Of a stretch of 64,000 bases of DNA, positions 18,336 through 27,464 are shown in pieces. How positions within the stretch are numbered: the stretch's first letter is position 1; each line of letters begins with the position of its first letter. Both the position numbers and the translations under genes were made by a program. A model generated the notes under the pieces. That model had not been told where the DNA came from. It was given only the letters and a program-made list of their open reading frames with translations, and did not search any database. The stretch comes from Anaerospora hongkongensis (GTDB lineage Bacteria; Bacillota; Negativicutes; Sporomusales; DSM-15969): assembly GCF_004339805.1 (NCBI RefSeq), contig NZ_SLUI01000019.1, positions 1 to 64,000 of the forward strand, in the 5' to 3' direction.

Positions 18336-18776
18336 TTACGCCTCTTTTTGTGGCAATAGGGCAAAAAGAAATTCTCCTTCGGCTACCAGTTGATCATCAA
18401 CATAGGCTTCGCCCCATACTTTCCCCATGGAACCGCGTAGTTTAATAATCTCGCCGACCAGACGAAGCTGATCACCAGGTACAACAGGACGACGAAATTT
18501 AACGCGGTCAATGCCAGCAAAAACCGCTAATTTGCCACGGTATTCTTTGGGGTACAGCAGCGCAATCCCACCAACCTGGGCCATTGCTTCAATCAGCAAT
18601 ACACCGGGCATAACCGGCTCACTCGGAAAATGGCCTAAGAAAAAGTTCTCATTAATTGTTACATTTTTTATGCCTACTGCTCTTTTTAATGGCTCTAGCT
18701 CAATAATTCGATCTACCAACAACATTGGATAGCGATGGGCAATGATTTGTTGTATTTCAGTTACTGATAACACCAT
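18336..18776 (-). CDS. fabZ: 3-hydroxyacyl-ACP dehydratase
   Basis: Hot-dog fold enzyme of fatty acid elongation. Active-site histidine in [15 protein letters not shown] and glutamate in [10 protein letters not shown] are present; 146 residues is typical. It competes with LpxA and LpxD for 3-hydroxyacyl-ACP, and linkage of fabZ to lpx genes is common in bacteria with LPS. Second gene of the operon, 20 bases after lpxC. Confidence 0.97.
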   Translation of the reverse strand: MVLSVTEIQQIIAHRYPMLLVDRIIELEPLKRAVGIKNVTINENFFLGHFPSEPVMPGVLLIEAMAQVGGIALLYPKEYRGKLAVFAGIDRVKFRRPVVPGDQLRLVGEIIKLRGSMGKVWGEAYVDDQLVAEGEFLFALLPQKEA

Positions 18777-18796
18777 GGATGCATTCTCCTCCTCAA

Positions 18797-19621
18797 CTAT
18801 ATGCTTGCAAGTATTTCTTTAGCCAGTGCCGTATTAAGCGCATGGCTGGATTTAACGGCAATTACGTGACCGCTCACTCTTCCGGCAAGGGCCAGATCAC
18901 CAACAATATCTAATATCTTATGCCGCACCAGTTCGTCTGGGAAGCGCAGCGGTGTCAAAGCTTTCTCGTGATCATATACCACTGCATTTTCCAGGCTGCC
19001 ACCCAAAGCCAGCCCCTGGGCCTGCAGCGCCTCCACTTCATGCATAAACCCGATTGTCCGTGCCGGTGCCAATTCATGGATAAAAGTTTCCGGTGTAATT
19101 TCATAATCACCGAATTGTACACCTAACTGGGGATGGGGGTTAATCGAAGTAAAGGTAATCCGAAAACCATCGTAAGGCAAAATGGTGATAAATTTATCAT
19201 CCTGACGGATTGTCATTTCTTTGGTAACGGCATATTGTCTGCGCTCGGCAGCTTGCTCCACTGTACCAGCCTCTTGAATCAGGCGAATGAACGGCAGGGA
19301 ACTCCCATCCGCTACCGGCGGTTCGACAGCAGTAATCTCGACCAGGCAGTTATCTAGTTTCATTGCATAAAAAGCGGCCAGAAGATGCTCTACAGTAAAT
19401 ACCTTGGCTGCCCCTGCTTCCAATGTGGTAGCCCGCATAGCATTCGTTACATTACAGGCTGTAGCTGCGACGCGCGGCGCTCCGGGTAAATCAACTCTGG
19501 CAAATACAATACCTGTATTGACAGGTGCTGCCTTCAAGGTGATGGTGACATCTTGGCCGGAATGAAGTCCGATACCGGTGTATGTTACCGTGGCGGCCAC
19601 GGTTGTCTGGTACTCTGTCAT
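18797..19621 (-). CDS. lpxC: UDP-3-O-acyl-GlcNAc deacetylase
   Basis: Zinc deacetylase, the committed step of lipid A synthesis. E78 and H79 in [10 protein letters not shown], the His and Asp of [12 protein letters not shown] and the final histidine block [11 protein letters not shown] are intact. The ATG at 19621 ([10 protein letters not shown]) follows AAGGAGG and lies downstream of a good promoter; the longer open frame to 19648 would start before the likely transcription start. First gene of the LPS operon. 274 residues; not fused to FabZ, unlike in some Bacteroidetes. Confidence 0.97.
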   Translation of the reverse strand: MTEYQTTVAATVTYTGIGLHSGQDVTITLKAAPVNTGIVFARVDLPGAPRVAATACNVTNAMRATTLEAGAAKVFTVEHLLAAFYAMKLDNCLVEITAVEPPVADGSSLPFIRLIQEAGTVEQAAERRQYAVTKEMTIRQDDKFITILPYDGFRITFTSINPHPQLGVQFGDYEITPETFIHELAPARTIGFMHEVEALQAQGLALGGSLENAVVYDHEKALTPLRFPDELVRHKILDIVGDLALAGRVSGHVIAVKSSHALNTALAKEILASI

Positions 19622-19650
19622 GAGGTTCCTCCTTGCGATAACTCTCATCT

Positions 19651-19679
19651 ATTCTACAAAAAAATACCTGTTCCTGCAA
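19651..19679 (-). promoter_or_regulatory. Predicted sigma-A promoter of the LPS operon
   Basis: On the minus strand: -35 TTGCAG (19679-19674), 17 bases, -10 TAGAAT (19656-19651). Transcription would begin near 19644, 23 bases before the lpxC ATG. It is the only good promoter found ahead of the whole lpxC to DUF3084 run. Confidence 0.6.
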
Positions 19680-19744
19680 GCATAATCGTATCACAGAAGG
19701 GAAAAAGTGCAGACTTTTCGTGCAATATGCTGAAAATCAGCTGT

Positions 19745-20518
19745 TTATCCAAGACGTTTGCCTGCCAAAGTCTGAGCTCCTGTATTCATTTGATATTCAA
19801 TCAACTCTTTATACTGCTGACCAATCCTGGACATGGGATTAACGAATACCTCTGAAGGCATTCCTTCTTCCACAATGCTCCCTTTGTCCATCAGGATAAT
19901 CCGGTCAGCTACATGCAGGGCAAAGGGTAATTCATGCGTAACCACAATCATAGAACTTGCACGGTATTTTGCCAGTTCTTCCATAACCACTAATACTTCC
20001 CGTACTAAAATAGGATCAAGGGAAGCTGTCGGTTCATCCCATAACATCAATTCCGGTTCAAAGGCCAGGGCCCGGGCTATTCCCACCCGCTGCTGCTGGC
20101 CGCCTGACATTTCACTGGGCTTGTGGTCAGCATGGTTCTCCAGTCCAACCTTCCGCATCGCATCCATCGCCTTACTGCGGGCTGTTTCTTTATCCATCCC
20201 GCCCATAACTAACCCCAGCATAACGTTATCCAAGGCTGTCAGCCGGCCGATCAGGTTAAAATGCTGAAAAACAAAACCTATTCTTTTCCGGATATCCCGC
20301 AGCTCATCACCAGTTAGGCAGAGAATGTCAATGCCATCAAATAGAACTGAACCCTTCTCCGGCTCAATTAAGCGGTTAATGGAGCGAATAGTAGTGGATT
20401 TTCCGCAGCCTGACGGTCCCATAAGAACTACCGTCTCTCCCTTATCGACAGTAAGGCTGACCCCGTTAACAGCAATTAATTTGCCAAATTCTTTATACAA
20501 GTTATCAATCTTCAGCAT
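19745..20518 (-). CDS. ABC transporter ATP-binding protein, GlnQ-like
   Basis: ATPase subunit related to those of polar amino acid importers: Walker A GPSGCGKST near 35, Q-loop FQHFNLIGRLTALDN, signature MSGGQQQRVGIARALA, Walker B LMLWDEPTASLDP (W in place of the usual L/F) and switch TH in VVTHELPFA. There is no amino-acid permease or binding protein nearby. The only partner is the 778-residue membrane protein upstream, whose tail has an EAA-like motif, so I infer that they form one transporter of unknown substrate. Confidence 0.9.
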   Translation of the reverse strand: MLKIDNLYKEFGKLIAVNGVSLTVDKGETVVLMGPSGCGKSTTIRSINRLIEPEKGSVLFDGIDILCLTGDELRDIRKRIGFVFQHFNLIGRLTALDNVMLGLVMGGMDKETARSKAMDAMRKVGLENHADHKPSEMSGGQQQRVGIARALAFEPELMLWDEPTASLDPILVREVLVVMEELAKYRASSMIVVTHELPFALHVADRIILMDKGSIVEEGMPSEVFVNPMSRIGQQYKELIEYQMNTGAQTLAGKRLG

Positions 20519-20539
20519 CGTCCCGGCTCCTTTCTAGCT

Positions 20540-20597
20540 TGTCACGGGGACGGTTCTGTTGGCACTTAAGCGTGTCAACAGAACCGTCCCCGTGACA
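20540..20597. repeat. 58 bp near-perfect palindrome
   Basis: TGTCACGGGGACGGTTCTGT and its inverse complement form a 22 bp uninterrupted stem, then a G/T mismatch, a CAC/GTG pair and the loop TTAAGC. GGGACGGTTC cores of this kind recur in Firmicute genomes; a truncated relative (GAACCGTCCC) lies at about 23074-23083. It sits between the large membrane protein and its ATPase, so it is probably transcribed and could attenuate or stabilise the message. Confidence 0.9.
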
Positions 20598-20615
20598 TAA
20601 ATTCACGAGAATGTG

Positions 20616-22952
20616 TCAGCGAAATTTTAGCTTGCGGTTATTCAGCTTCTGCATCAGGCCGGGACGTCCTCCGGGAATGACAATTTCCCGCATAATTTCA
20701 TCAAACGATAAGCCCAATGCCTCTCCGGCTACTACTTCTTCAGTAGAAACAGGACTGATTTTTTCTGTATTATTGGCGACAATCAACCCCAGCAGCGCAC
20801 CAATTACCGGAACACCGATCCAGGGCAGATAAGGAATGCCACCACCTGATAAGACAAACATGGCTGTAAGCATCACCGCTCCCATGAACATGCCGTAACG
20901 CCGTTCCGGTGCGGTAAAGGTAAGGGTAAAACGGGCCCACAGCTTTCGCCAGCCTTTGGCGGGCAGTTTGACGGCCAGACGCTTGCTGCGGATAACGGTC
21001 ATAATAGCAGTATGGTCAAGTACCAGGAAGAGAACGGTGGCAATGATCGCAGTCATACCGGCCAGTATCGCCTTAACCTGACTGAGAATCTGCATGACTT
21101 CAGCCCGTGTATTGGGTTCAATAACTCCCAATGAGGTGGAGTAAAGAGAGGCATTATTGTGACCGGCATCGCGCTGAACAATCGGTGTCACTGCCTCGGT
21201 ACTAATATTATTGGTTGTAAGGATCTGTATCCGGGCACCAGGAATGACTTGTCCGGCAATAAACCGGTCAAGCAGTGCTACCGAATGACTGATATCTTCG
21301 TCTTTTAGATTGGGAACAGAGGCAGCAAGATATTGCAGCTGCGCCGTAATCAGCGGCACATCCAGTTTTTGCACTTCGGTCAGCCGTCCGCTGATATTGG
21401 TCAAGTTCGTCCGGGCACCGGCTGCATCAAAGGCTTTTAAATTGTTCAGCGTGCTCTGCCCATTAGTAACAATATTATCAATGGCCGAGCGGGCCTGCCT
21501 GCCTTGGGCAGCCACATTATCAAGTGCCCCAAGGCCGCTTTTTAAATTATCAAGATTTTGCTGCGTAGCCGAAAGACCTGCAATGCTGTTATTAACATCA
21601 GGGCTAATCAGCCTGACTACCTGCAGGCTGTTGATCATGGAGCCCATCGCTCTGCTGGAGGTGTCGAGCTGCGTTTGTATTCCTCTTGTATCCAGGTTAG
21701 CGAGTGCTCCCGTGGCAGCCTGAATGGTAGCTCCTGCCACCGAAAGACTGCCTAGTGTCTGCTCCATGGCAGTAACGGTACTGCTGTAGTTATTTAAAGC
21801 CGAAAGCGTGATGGAACTCATATTCTGGGCGTCCTGGGCAAAAGCCGGTATTTGCGTTACCAGCTTGGTTGTCTCGGTAAGCGCACCGCTTAATTGCTGA
21901 CGGGGATTGGTGTAGGCCGCAGTACCGGCCAGCGCGGTCACCACTTCTTTATCAAGCTTATACCCCTGAAGATTAGCCATCTGGCTGGCATCGCCCTGGG
22001 TCACAGTTCCTTCAGCCGTTCCGTCAGCCCGAATACCTGTCACTTGAACCACTACATTGTTTTTTTGCACCGCACTGCCTGTTGCCGGAGCAGCATCCGC
22101 TGTTCCCTGGAATATCACAACATCGCCTTGCGCCAAGCGTACACCTGGCGCTGGCGTAATGGTAATTTGCGAAGCATAGGCCAGCAAAAACCGCTTCAAC
22201 TCCAGCATTGTGCTGACCATATAAGCCATATCGTCATTTTTGCTGTCAACAGAAACGTTGCTGGCATATTCCAGCTTTAATTCATTTTTCATATCAGTGG
22301 CAATCGTCTCACCAAGGCGAATGGGATTAGCCGGTTCACTGCCAACGGGAAATGTAATCTCAATCACCTGATACTGATTTAATACAGCCTTTATTTCCGT
22401 ATTAACCGCAGGCGCCTTATCCAACGTCAATAGCACCACGCCGATGGAAGCACCGTCACGGAAAACAAAGCGAACACCTTCCATTTGCTCAATCCGTTCG
22501 ATTACAGTGTCTTTTGCGCCTTCCGGCACTCCCCGGATGGTCAGCCGCGGCTCTGTCATCACACCAACACTGCCGCCTCCCGGAATACTGCCAAACGTTT
22601 TGCCCAGCTCTTCATATATTTTTTTCGTTTTAAATTCCTCTGGCAAGGCAATAAACAAATTTGTTTTCCCCGTTACCGTAGGACCTTCCTTAAACTTAGC
22701 GCCGGGAAAAACCTCACTGATAATTTTATTAATCTGAGTTGTTGCATCATCCTTCATTTCTTCCCGGACCTGGATAATTAAATCATATTCTCCATATTCT
22801 CCGACAAGGCTTGACAGTGCACCGGAAAAATAGGAGTTAGCCGCCAGTGACAGCGTGCTTGCCAAAACTGAGCCGACAAAAATACTTATCAGCAATAACA
22901 CTGCTAAGTCTCGTGTGAAGGAGTTTTTGACCAGATTTTTCATAAACGCCAC
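20616..22952 (-). CDS. Large membrane protein with C-terminal EAA-like motif, putative ABC permease
   Basis: Not a family I can name. One N-terminal membrane helix (about 15-35), a long extracytoplasmic region with an FtsX-like beginning (Val/Ile-rich, LVGEYGEYDLIIQV) and a helical, Ala/Asn/Leu-rich stretch (about 360-560), then three more helices (about 628-653, 688-706, 709-726). The last 40 residues contain GEALGLSFDEIMREIVIPGG followed by RPGL (743-766), which matches the EAA loop by which type I ABC permeases touch their ATPase; normally more helices follow, here the protein simply ends. GTG start with GAGGTG. Own promoter and a GTATATAC operator upstream; GlnQ-type ATPase downstream. 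The substrate may be envelope-related, judging only from the neighbours lpxC and lpxL. Confidence 0.75.
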   Translation of the reverse strand: MAFMKNLVKNSFTRDLAVLLLISIFVGSVLASTLSLAANSYFSGALSSLVGEYGEYDLIIQVREEMKDDATTQINKIISEVFPGAKFKEGPTVTGKTNLFIALPEEFKTKKIYEELGKTFGSIPGGGSVGVMTEPRLTIRGVPEGAKDTVIERIEQMEGVRFVFRDGASIGVVLLTLDKAPAVNTEIKAVLNQYQVIEITFPVGSEPANPIRLGETIATDMKNELKLEYASNVSVDSKNDDMAYMVSTMLELKRFLLAYASQITITPAPGVRLAQGDVVIFQGTADAAPATGSAVQKNNVVVQVTGIRADGTAEGTVTQGDASQMANLQGYKLDKEVVTALAGTAAYTNPRQQLSGALTETTKLVTQIPAFAQDAQNMSSITLSALNNYSSTVTAMEQTLGSLSVAGATIQAATGALANLDTRGIQTQLDTSSRAMGSMINSLQVVRLISPDVNNSIAGLSATQQNLDNLKSGLGALDNVAAQGRQARSAIDNIVTNGQSTLNNLKAFDAAGARTNLTNISGRLTEVQKLDVPLITAQLQYLAASVPNLKDEDISHSVALLDRFIAGQVIPGARIQILTTNNISTEAVTPIVQRDAGHNNASLYSTSLGVIEPNTRAEVMQILSQVKAILAGMTAIIATVLFLVLDHTAIMTVIRSKRLAVKLPAKGWRKLWARFTLTFTAPERRYGMFMGAVMLTAMFVLSGGGIPYLPWIGVPVIGALLGLIVANNTEKISPVSTEEVVAGEALGLSFDEIMREIVIPGGRPGLMQKLNNRKLKFR

Positions 22953-22977
22953 ACTATCACCTCATTTCGTACACTGC

Positions 22978-23007
22978 ATTATATCACATCTATCACTTTC
23001 ATGTCCA
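22978..23007 (-). promoter_or_regulatory. Predicted sigma-A promoter of the ABC-like pair
   Basis: Minus strand: -35 TGGACA (23007-23002), 18 bases, -10 TATAAT (22983-22978); the start codon follows at 22952. Close to consensus. Confidence 0.55.
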
Positions 23008-23010
23008 TAT

Positions 23011-23041
23011 GTATATACGAAATATCGAATTTTGTATATAC
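23011..23041. promoter_or_regulatory. Operator-like inverted repeat with GTATATAC arms
   Basis: GTATATACGAAAT (23011-23023) and ATTTTGTATATAC (23029-23041) are inverse complements at 12 of 13 positions, centred at 23026, directly upstream of the -35. GTATATAC arms recall GntR/YtrA-type operators, but no such regulator is in the window. Position upstream of -35 would allow activation or repression. Confidence 0.55.
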
Positions 23042-23099
23042 TAAAACAACCTTATTTATTACTTTGAAGCAGACGAACCGTCCCTTTGCTTCTTTATAG

Positions 23100-23131
23100 A
23101 AAAAGCCACGCGCTGCCGAAACAGTGCGTGG
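23100..23131 (-). terminator. Terminator after the second lpxL gene
   Basis: Minus-strand hairpin CCACGCACTG/CAGCGCGTGG followed by UUUUU, seven bases after the stop codon at 23138. It closes the tamB-bamA-lpxD operon. Confidence 0.8.
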
Positions 23132-23137
23132 TCTTTA

Positions 23138-24004
23138 TTACATTTGTTGATATTTTGTTTTCCAGCGATTGTGCAGCCAGAACCATTCACTGGGATAAGC
23201 ACGTACGTGGCTTTCAATAATGGCATTCAGCTTTGTAGTAACCGCGAGTAAATCCTGCGCACGATTACTGCTTTTGGTGGTCCACAGCGGCGGATGAATG
23301 ATGACAGTATGAGTTCCGTCAGCTTTACGGGTAATAAAGGCCGGTACAATTGGCGCCCCCTTCATTCTGGCCAATGCCGCCGGTCCCTGGGGAGTAGAGG
23401 CCACCCGGCCAAAAAAAGGAACCGGCAAGCCATCGGCATGAGCATCCTGATCCATTAACAGGCCGATTATTTTGCCTTCAGCCAGTAAACGTGCCATTTC
23501 CAGAACACTCGATTTATAGGTTACATGCATGCCGGCCATTGTACGATATTCATTGATGAATTGATCGGCTCCGGCACTTGTCTGTTTCTGAACCACTGCG
23601 ACTAAAGGAAAGTCGTACAAAGCCAGCGCCGCCCCCAGCAGTTCCCAATTGCCGCTATGTGCAGTAGCCAGTACGGCACCTTTGCCATGAGCTAAAGCTG
23701 CCGCTAAGTGTTCCGCTCCCTCAACGTTAACCATGCTTTTGACTTTCGCTCTGGTCAACGCAGGAAAACAGAGTACTTCGGTCATCATCGGACCAAAGCG
23801 ATAGACACTTTCCTGCACTATAGCCGCAGCCGCATGTTCATCAGCGGCAAGTCCGCTTTGTATGACATTGCTAACAGCCATTTGCTTGCGCCGCTCTGGC
23901 ACTGCCAGCCAGCAAATCCGCCCGATTGCACTGGCAGCAAGACTGCGCAGTGCAGCAGGCAGCAGACAAATGACTTTACTTAATGCTTTAATCGTAAAAT
24001 ACAT
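23138..24004 (-). CDS. Lipid A acyltransferase, LpxL/HtrB family (copy 2)
   Basis: Paralogue of the gene at 6675-7595. Catalytic H-x4-E is present in HSGNWE (H116, E121), followed by MDQDAHADGLPVPFFG. 288 residues with a hydrophobic N-terminus. Probably adds a different secondary acyl chain from copy 1; which is which is unknown. Last gene of the outer-membrane assembly operon, 29 bases after the small barrel protein. Confidence 0.9.
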   Translation of the reverse strand: MYFTIKALSKVICLLPAALRSLAASAIGRICWLAVPERRKQMAVSNVIQSGLAADEHAAAAIVQESVYRFGPMMTEVLCFPALTRAKVKSMVNVEGAEHLAAALAHGKGAVLATAHSGNWELLGAALALYDFPLVAVVQKQTSAGADQFINEYRTMAGMHVTYKSSVLEMARLLAEGKIIGLLMDQDAHADGLPVPFFGRVASTPQGPAALARMKGAPIVPAFITRKADGTHTVIIHPPLWTTKSSNRAQDLLAVTTKLNAIIESHVRAYPSEWFWLHNRWKTKYQQM

Positions 24005-24033
24005 AGCAGCGTCCCCATTTCAGCAAAGCTATA

Positions 24034-24663
24034 TCAATGCGTAAAGCTCAAACCTACATAAAAGTCGCTATGACGCCAGCCGGCATCCAGTTTCAACCCA
24101 GGCACAATCGACATGCGCGCTCCGTAATTCATCCGGTCGCCGTCATATTCGGCAATTAATGTCGTTGCCGGAAAAGCATTATTGCCTGTAATGATACTGA
24201 CAGGATTAATTGTCTTTTCAATTGCGCCAAAGAAGCCGTCATAACGGCCATTGCCGACTCCGGCATGTATCCGGAAGCCGAAAGGCAGCGCCTTGCTGGC
24301 AGCGGCATAGCTGGTACGGCCATGTTTATCGCCAATATCTTCAATACCGACTGACAAGCCGGGACTTAATACCGTTTCCGGCACTAGCGCAAATTTTGCA
24401 TTTAACAGGGTATCATTATCGTGATTATCGTAGCGGAAGCCAGCCACCCCTACTTCCAAGTTGCGGGCTAAATTAAGATTGAACACACCCACTCCGCCGT
24501 CTTTTAAATTATAATAACCAATGCTGAATTCCCCATCCTGCAGTACATCAGCCGTAGGGTTATTAATTAAGCCTGTTGAGCCATTAATGGAAGGTGCGGC
24601 AAAGGCAGTAACACCACTCAGCGCAAAGGCACAAATTGCAGCAGTTATTGTTTTTCTAAGCAC
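24034..24663 (-). CDS. Small predicted outer-membrane beta-barrel protein
   Basis: A signal peptide (ITAAICAFALSGVTAFA) is followed by about 185 residues of alternating strands with Gly and aromatic residues, opening with the phrase INGSTGLINNPTADVLQDGE, which recurs in YjbH-like and related barrels of diderm Firmicutes. Ends GLSFTH. Function unknown. The GTG at 24663 follows GAGGAGG; the frame extends to 24756 but that part is not signal-like. Lies between lpxD and lpxL copy 2. Confidence 0.7.
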   Translation of the reverse strand: MLRKTITAAICAFALSGVTAFAAPSINGSTGLINNPTADVLQDGEFSIGYYNLKDGGVGVFNLNLARNLEVGVAGFRYDNHDNDTLLNAKFALVPETVLSPGLSVGIEDIGDKHGRTSYAAASKALPFGFRIHAGVGNGRYDGFFGAIEKTINPVSIITGNNAFPATTLIAEYDGDRMNYGARMSIVPGLKLDAGWRHSDFYVGLSFTH

Positions 24664-24788
24664 ATCTAGTTCCTCCTCATAACAAAATTGTATAGCAAAA
24701 TCAGCATACCTATCTATCATATTCTCTGCCCGTCTGTCGAATCCTGCCGAAAACAAGCTAGTAATATCTGTAATGACAATCCTTTGGC

Positions 24789-25814
24789 CTATTTCTCCTG
24801 TTTCTCCAGCGCGGCCAGTCGGAGCTCCAGATCACGTACCTTTTTTAATAAATCCGGCACTTTACCGGCAGCTGCTTCGGTACGCAGCCACTCGCGATGG
24901 GGACGAGCCGGGAATCCGGCATAAAAGACTTTTTCCGGTATATCACTGATTGGAGCACTGCGGGCGGCGAAAACGGAATAATCGCCGATTGTAATATGTC
25001 CTGCGCAGCCTGATTGGCCGGCAAATGTAACATTATTGCCAATGCGGGTACTGCCGGCAATGCCGGTCTGAGCAACAAAAAAACAGTTTTCCCCGACACT
25101 TACATTATGCGCCAAATGGACAAGATTATCAATTTTCGTTCCTTTTTTCACCAAGGTACTGCCGGTTGTTGCCCGGTCAATTGTTGAACAGGCCCCGATT
25201 TCCACATCATCTTCAATAACAACATTGCCCACCTGAGGGACTTTGGTATGTTTACCGTTGACAGTCACAAAGCCAAAGCCATCACTGCCAATAACGGCAT
25301 TGCTGTGGACGATGACACGGCTGCCAAGCTGGCAGTTTTCTCTGATCGAAACTCCTGGATACACCAGGCAGTCACTGCCGATTTGTGCATCAGCACCAAT
25401 ATAAGTATGCGAATAAATAACGGAATTATTGCCAATGGTTACGTTGTCAGCAATCACAACAAACGGTAAAATTGCAACGTTTTCTCCAAGTGTGACGTTT
25501 TTACCCAGCACTGCAGTAGGGTGAACCCCCCTTGCGACTGCTACAGGCGGTGTAAACACCGAAAGAAGGGTAGTAAAAGCCAAGCGGGGATTCGCAACCC
25601 GGATAGCGGGTTTAGCAAAATTCGTTACTGTTGCCGGAATAATAACAGCCGCAGCTGCCGATGATACTGCTTTATCCAAATGAGGCGGAACGGCAAAAGT
25701 AATATCCCCGGAACCAGCCTCGGCAATATTCGTAACGCCGCTAATAACAATCGAGGCATCGCCTGCAGGTATACCTTGCACTAAATCGGCAATTTCTTGT
25801 AAGGTTAGCTTCAA
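24789..25814 (-). CDS. lpxD: UDP-3-O-acylglucosamine N-acyltransferase
   Basis: Adds the N-linked 3-hydroxyacyl chain in lipid A synthesis. N-terminal uridine-binding domain (about 1-100), hexapeptide beta-helix (about 105-290; [14 protein letters not shown], ...) with the catalytic His in [14 protein letters not shown], and a C-terminal helix ([14 protein letters not shown]). I favour TTG at 25814, eight bases from AGGAG, giving 341 residues; a GTG at 25823 lies only one base from it. It is separated from the main LPS operon and travels with bamA and skp genes. Confidence 0.95.
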   Translation of the reverse strand: MKLTLQEIADLVQGIPAGDASIVISGVTNIAEAGSGDITFAVPPHLDKAVSSAAAAVIIPATVTNFAKPAIRVANPRLAFTTLLSVFTPPVAVARGVHPTAVLGKNVTLGENVAILPFVVIADNVTIGNNSVIYSHTYIGADAQIGSDCLVYPGVSIRENCQLGSRVIVHSNAVIGSDGFGFVTVNGKHTKVPQVGNVVIEDDVEIGACSTIDRATTGSTLVKKGTKIDNLVHLAHNVSVGENCFFVAQTGIAGSTRIGNNVTFAGQSGCAGHITIGDYSVFAARSAPISDIPEKVFYAGFPARPHREWLRTEAAAGKVPDLLKKVRDLELRLAALEKQEK

Positions 25815-25860
25815 GAGAAACACTCCTATATAATTTTTATAATGGGAAAGCTGGACGAAA

Positions 25861-25897
25861 AGATGAGATCACCACACCTATTTTGTGGCAATCTCAT
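25861..25897. repeat. Short dispersed hairpin repeat before lpxD
   Basis: AGATGAGATCACCACACC...TGTGGCAATCTCAT: terminal ATGAGAT/ATCTCAT arms with an inner CCACA/TGTGG stem. Shortest member of the family. It sits between an ompH gene and lpxD within one operon. Confidence 0.7.
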
Positions 25898-25922
25898 TTT
25901 TCAGTACGGTTTGCTATAGCAA

Positions 25923-26354
25923 TTACTGCATTTTCTTTAGTACATCTTCTGTTATGTCAGTGCCGCCTTGGGCGACACCATTTTTATACAGAACAACGCC
26001 CATTTTCTTTTCCTGAGCTACTTGCTCCAAAGCCTGTTTAATGGTGCTGTCAATCTGACCTTCCAGATCCTGCTTGGTTTTGAGGAATTCAGCATACGCC
26101 GCTTCCTGGCGCTTTTGATACTCTTCTGCACTAATATTGGGCTTATCCTTTTCCAACTGGTCGCTTAATTCCTTGCCACGGGTATTCAGCTGATCCTGAA
26201 ATTGTTTTACTTTCGGGCTGTCAGACATTACTTTGTTGACATCCAATACACCAACCGTATTTTGTCCGGAACCGGAACAACCGCCTAACAGCGCTGCTGC
26301 TGCAATGATCACTACAGTCAGCACCATTAACTTTACTCTTTTTTGCATCAACAT
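25923..26354 (-). CDS. Skp/OmpH-family lipoprotein (copy 1)
   Basis: Small periplasmic chaperone-like protein. Signal peptide with lipobox LLGGC (Cys near residue 22), so probably lipidated. Mature part: VGVLDVNKVMSDSPKVKQFQ (strand plus helix), charged coiled coil, then MGVVLYKNGVAQGGTDITEDVL, the standard OmpH ending. Skp proteins hold unfolded outer-membrane proteins for BamA. Start ATG 26354 follows GGGAGG. Third of three tandem paralogues downstream of bamA. Confidence 0.88.
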   Translation of the reverse strand: MLMQKRVKLMVLTVVIIAAAALLGGCSGSGQNTVGVLDVNKVMSDSPKVKQFQDQLNTRGKELSDQLEKDKPNISAEEYQKRQEAAYAEFLKTKQDLEGQIDSTIKQALEQVAQEKKMGVVLYKNGVAQGGTDITEDVLKKMQ

Positions 26355-26443
26355 TTTAGAATCCTCCCAATCGTACATTATTGCCTAATTGAGGCCTTTT
26401 TCATAGCTTTCTCAACAATCCAGGCCAATTATACCAGCCCAAA

Positions 26444-27391
26444 TTATTTCTTAAGCTCAGCAATAACTGCATCGGTAATATCAACAGCAGAAATGTTCAC
26501 TTTATACGTGCCCAAAACAGCTTCCAAGCCTCGTTCAGCAGCTATTTTGGCGGTTTTATCCTGTATATCCTTGATAATAAAATCCTGCAGCACTTTCATT
26601 TCCTGACTTTTCAGCGCTGCCTTCTGCTCACTTTCCGTCCTGCCCTGGGCAGTAGGCGTCTGCAGTGACGCGACTTGCTGCATACGGGCAGCAATTTCAG
26701 CTCCTTTGGCATCCGCCTGCTGCTGCAGGGCTGCATGCAGTTCATTTGCATAAGCGGAAAGTTCTTTTTCAGCCGCTGCTTTCTCCGGAGCCATAAGCGA
26801 CTCCAACTGACCTGATAACTCTTTTTCTTTGGCCGACAGCTTCGCCGAACGCTCACCCTGCAGCTGCTCCAGCTGCTTTTGCAACGCTTCCATTTCTTCT
26901 TTGCTGAGCTGTACGGTTTTTAGCTTCAATTGGAGACTAAAAATCTGAGATTGGTAAGTTTCGTCAATTTCCTTGGTATAAGCGTTAAATTGCGCTGACA
27001 AATCACGGCGTACCTGGTCCGCTTTCTGATTTAGGCGGACACTGATTTCCTGCTGTTTCGCAGCAACTTTGCTGTTAAACTCCTGTCCCAGCTGCTCGTT
27101 AAGGCCCTGTAAAGCACCCTCAGGCATTGCATTGTCGGCAGCCTGTCCCTGTGCGGCCGCTTGTTTTTCCACTGCAGCCTGAGCTGTCAGCGTGTTATAT
27201 TCTTTTTGCAGGCGCTGATAATCCGCATATTTCGGATGAGCCTGAACTGCTTTATCCACATTCAGAATACCTACTTGCGGTGCTGGCGCCGTTTTTGTTT
27301 CAGGAGTTGATTTTGTTCCACAACCTGCTGCCAGCAGCGTTACTGTCAGCAGGGCTGAGAGGAACACGATCTTGGCACGATTGATTATCAC
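26444..27391 (-). CDS. Extended Skp/OmpH-family lipoprotein (copy 2)
   Basis: About twice the usual Skp length (315 residues). Signal peptide with lipobox LLAAGC, a Pro/Thr linker, VGILNVDKAVQAHPKYADYQ (OmpH start), then a long Gln/Glu/Lys/Ala-rich coiled coil (about 75-265) and the closing AVLGTYKVNISAVDITDAVI. The longer coiled coil would make longer tentacles or a trans-periplasmic rod. GTG 27391 follows AGGTGG. Middle of the three tandem genes. Confidence 0.85.
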   Translation of the reverse strand: MIINRAKIVFLSALLTVTLLAAGCGTKSTPETKTAPAPQVGILNVDKAVQAHPKYADYQRLQKEYNTLTAQAAVEKQAAAQGQAADNAMPEGALQGLNEQLGQEFNSKVAAKQQEISVRLNQKADQVRRDLSAQFNAYTKEIDETYQSQIFSLQLKLKTVQLSKEEMEALQKQLEQLQGERSAKLSAKEKELSGQLESLMAPEKAAAEKELSAYANELHAALQQQADAKGAEIAARMQQVASLQTPTAQGRTESEQKAALKSQEMKVLQDFIIKDIQDKTAKIAAERGLEAVLGTYKVNISAVDITDAVIAELKK

Positions 27392-27464
27392 CAAAACCAC
27401 CTCTTTTCTAGTAGAAGGGCCGAGACAGCATCGCTACCGCCCGGCCCTGCATATCGTACTGGCA

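Noticed and set aside
19745..20518. Annotation as a glutamine importer ATPase (glnQ)
   Set aside because: Sequence is of that class, but no permease or binding protein is adjacent and the partner is a non-standard membrane protein, so the substrate is left open.
27426..27458. AGGGCCG...CGGCCCT hairpin between two ompH genes
   Set aside because: Seven-base stem with a 19-base loop and no U-tract; too weak to call a terminator or regulator.
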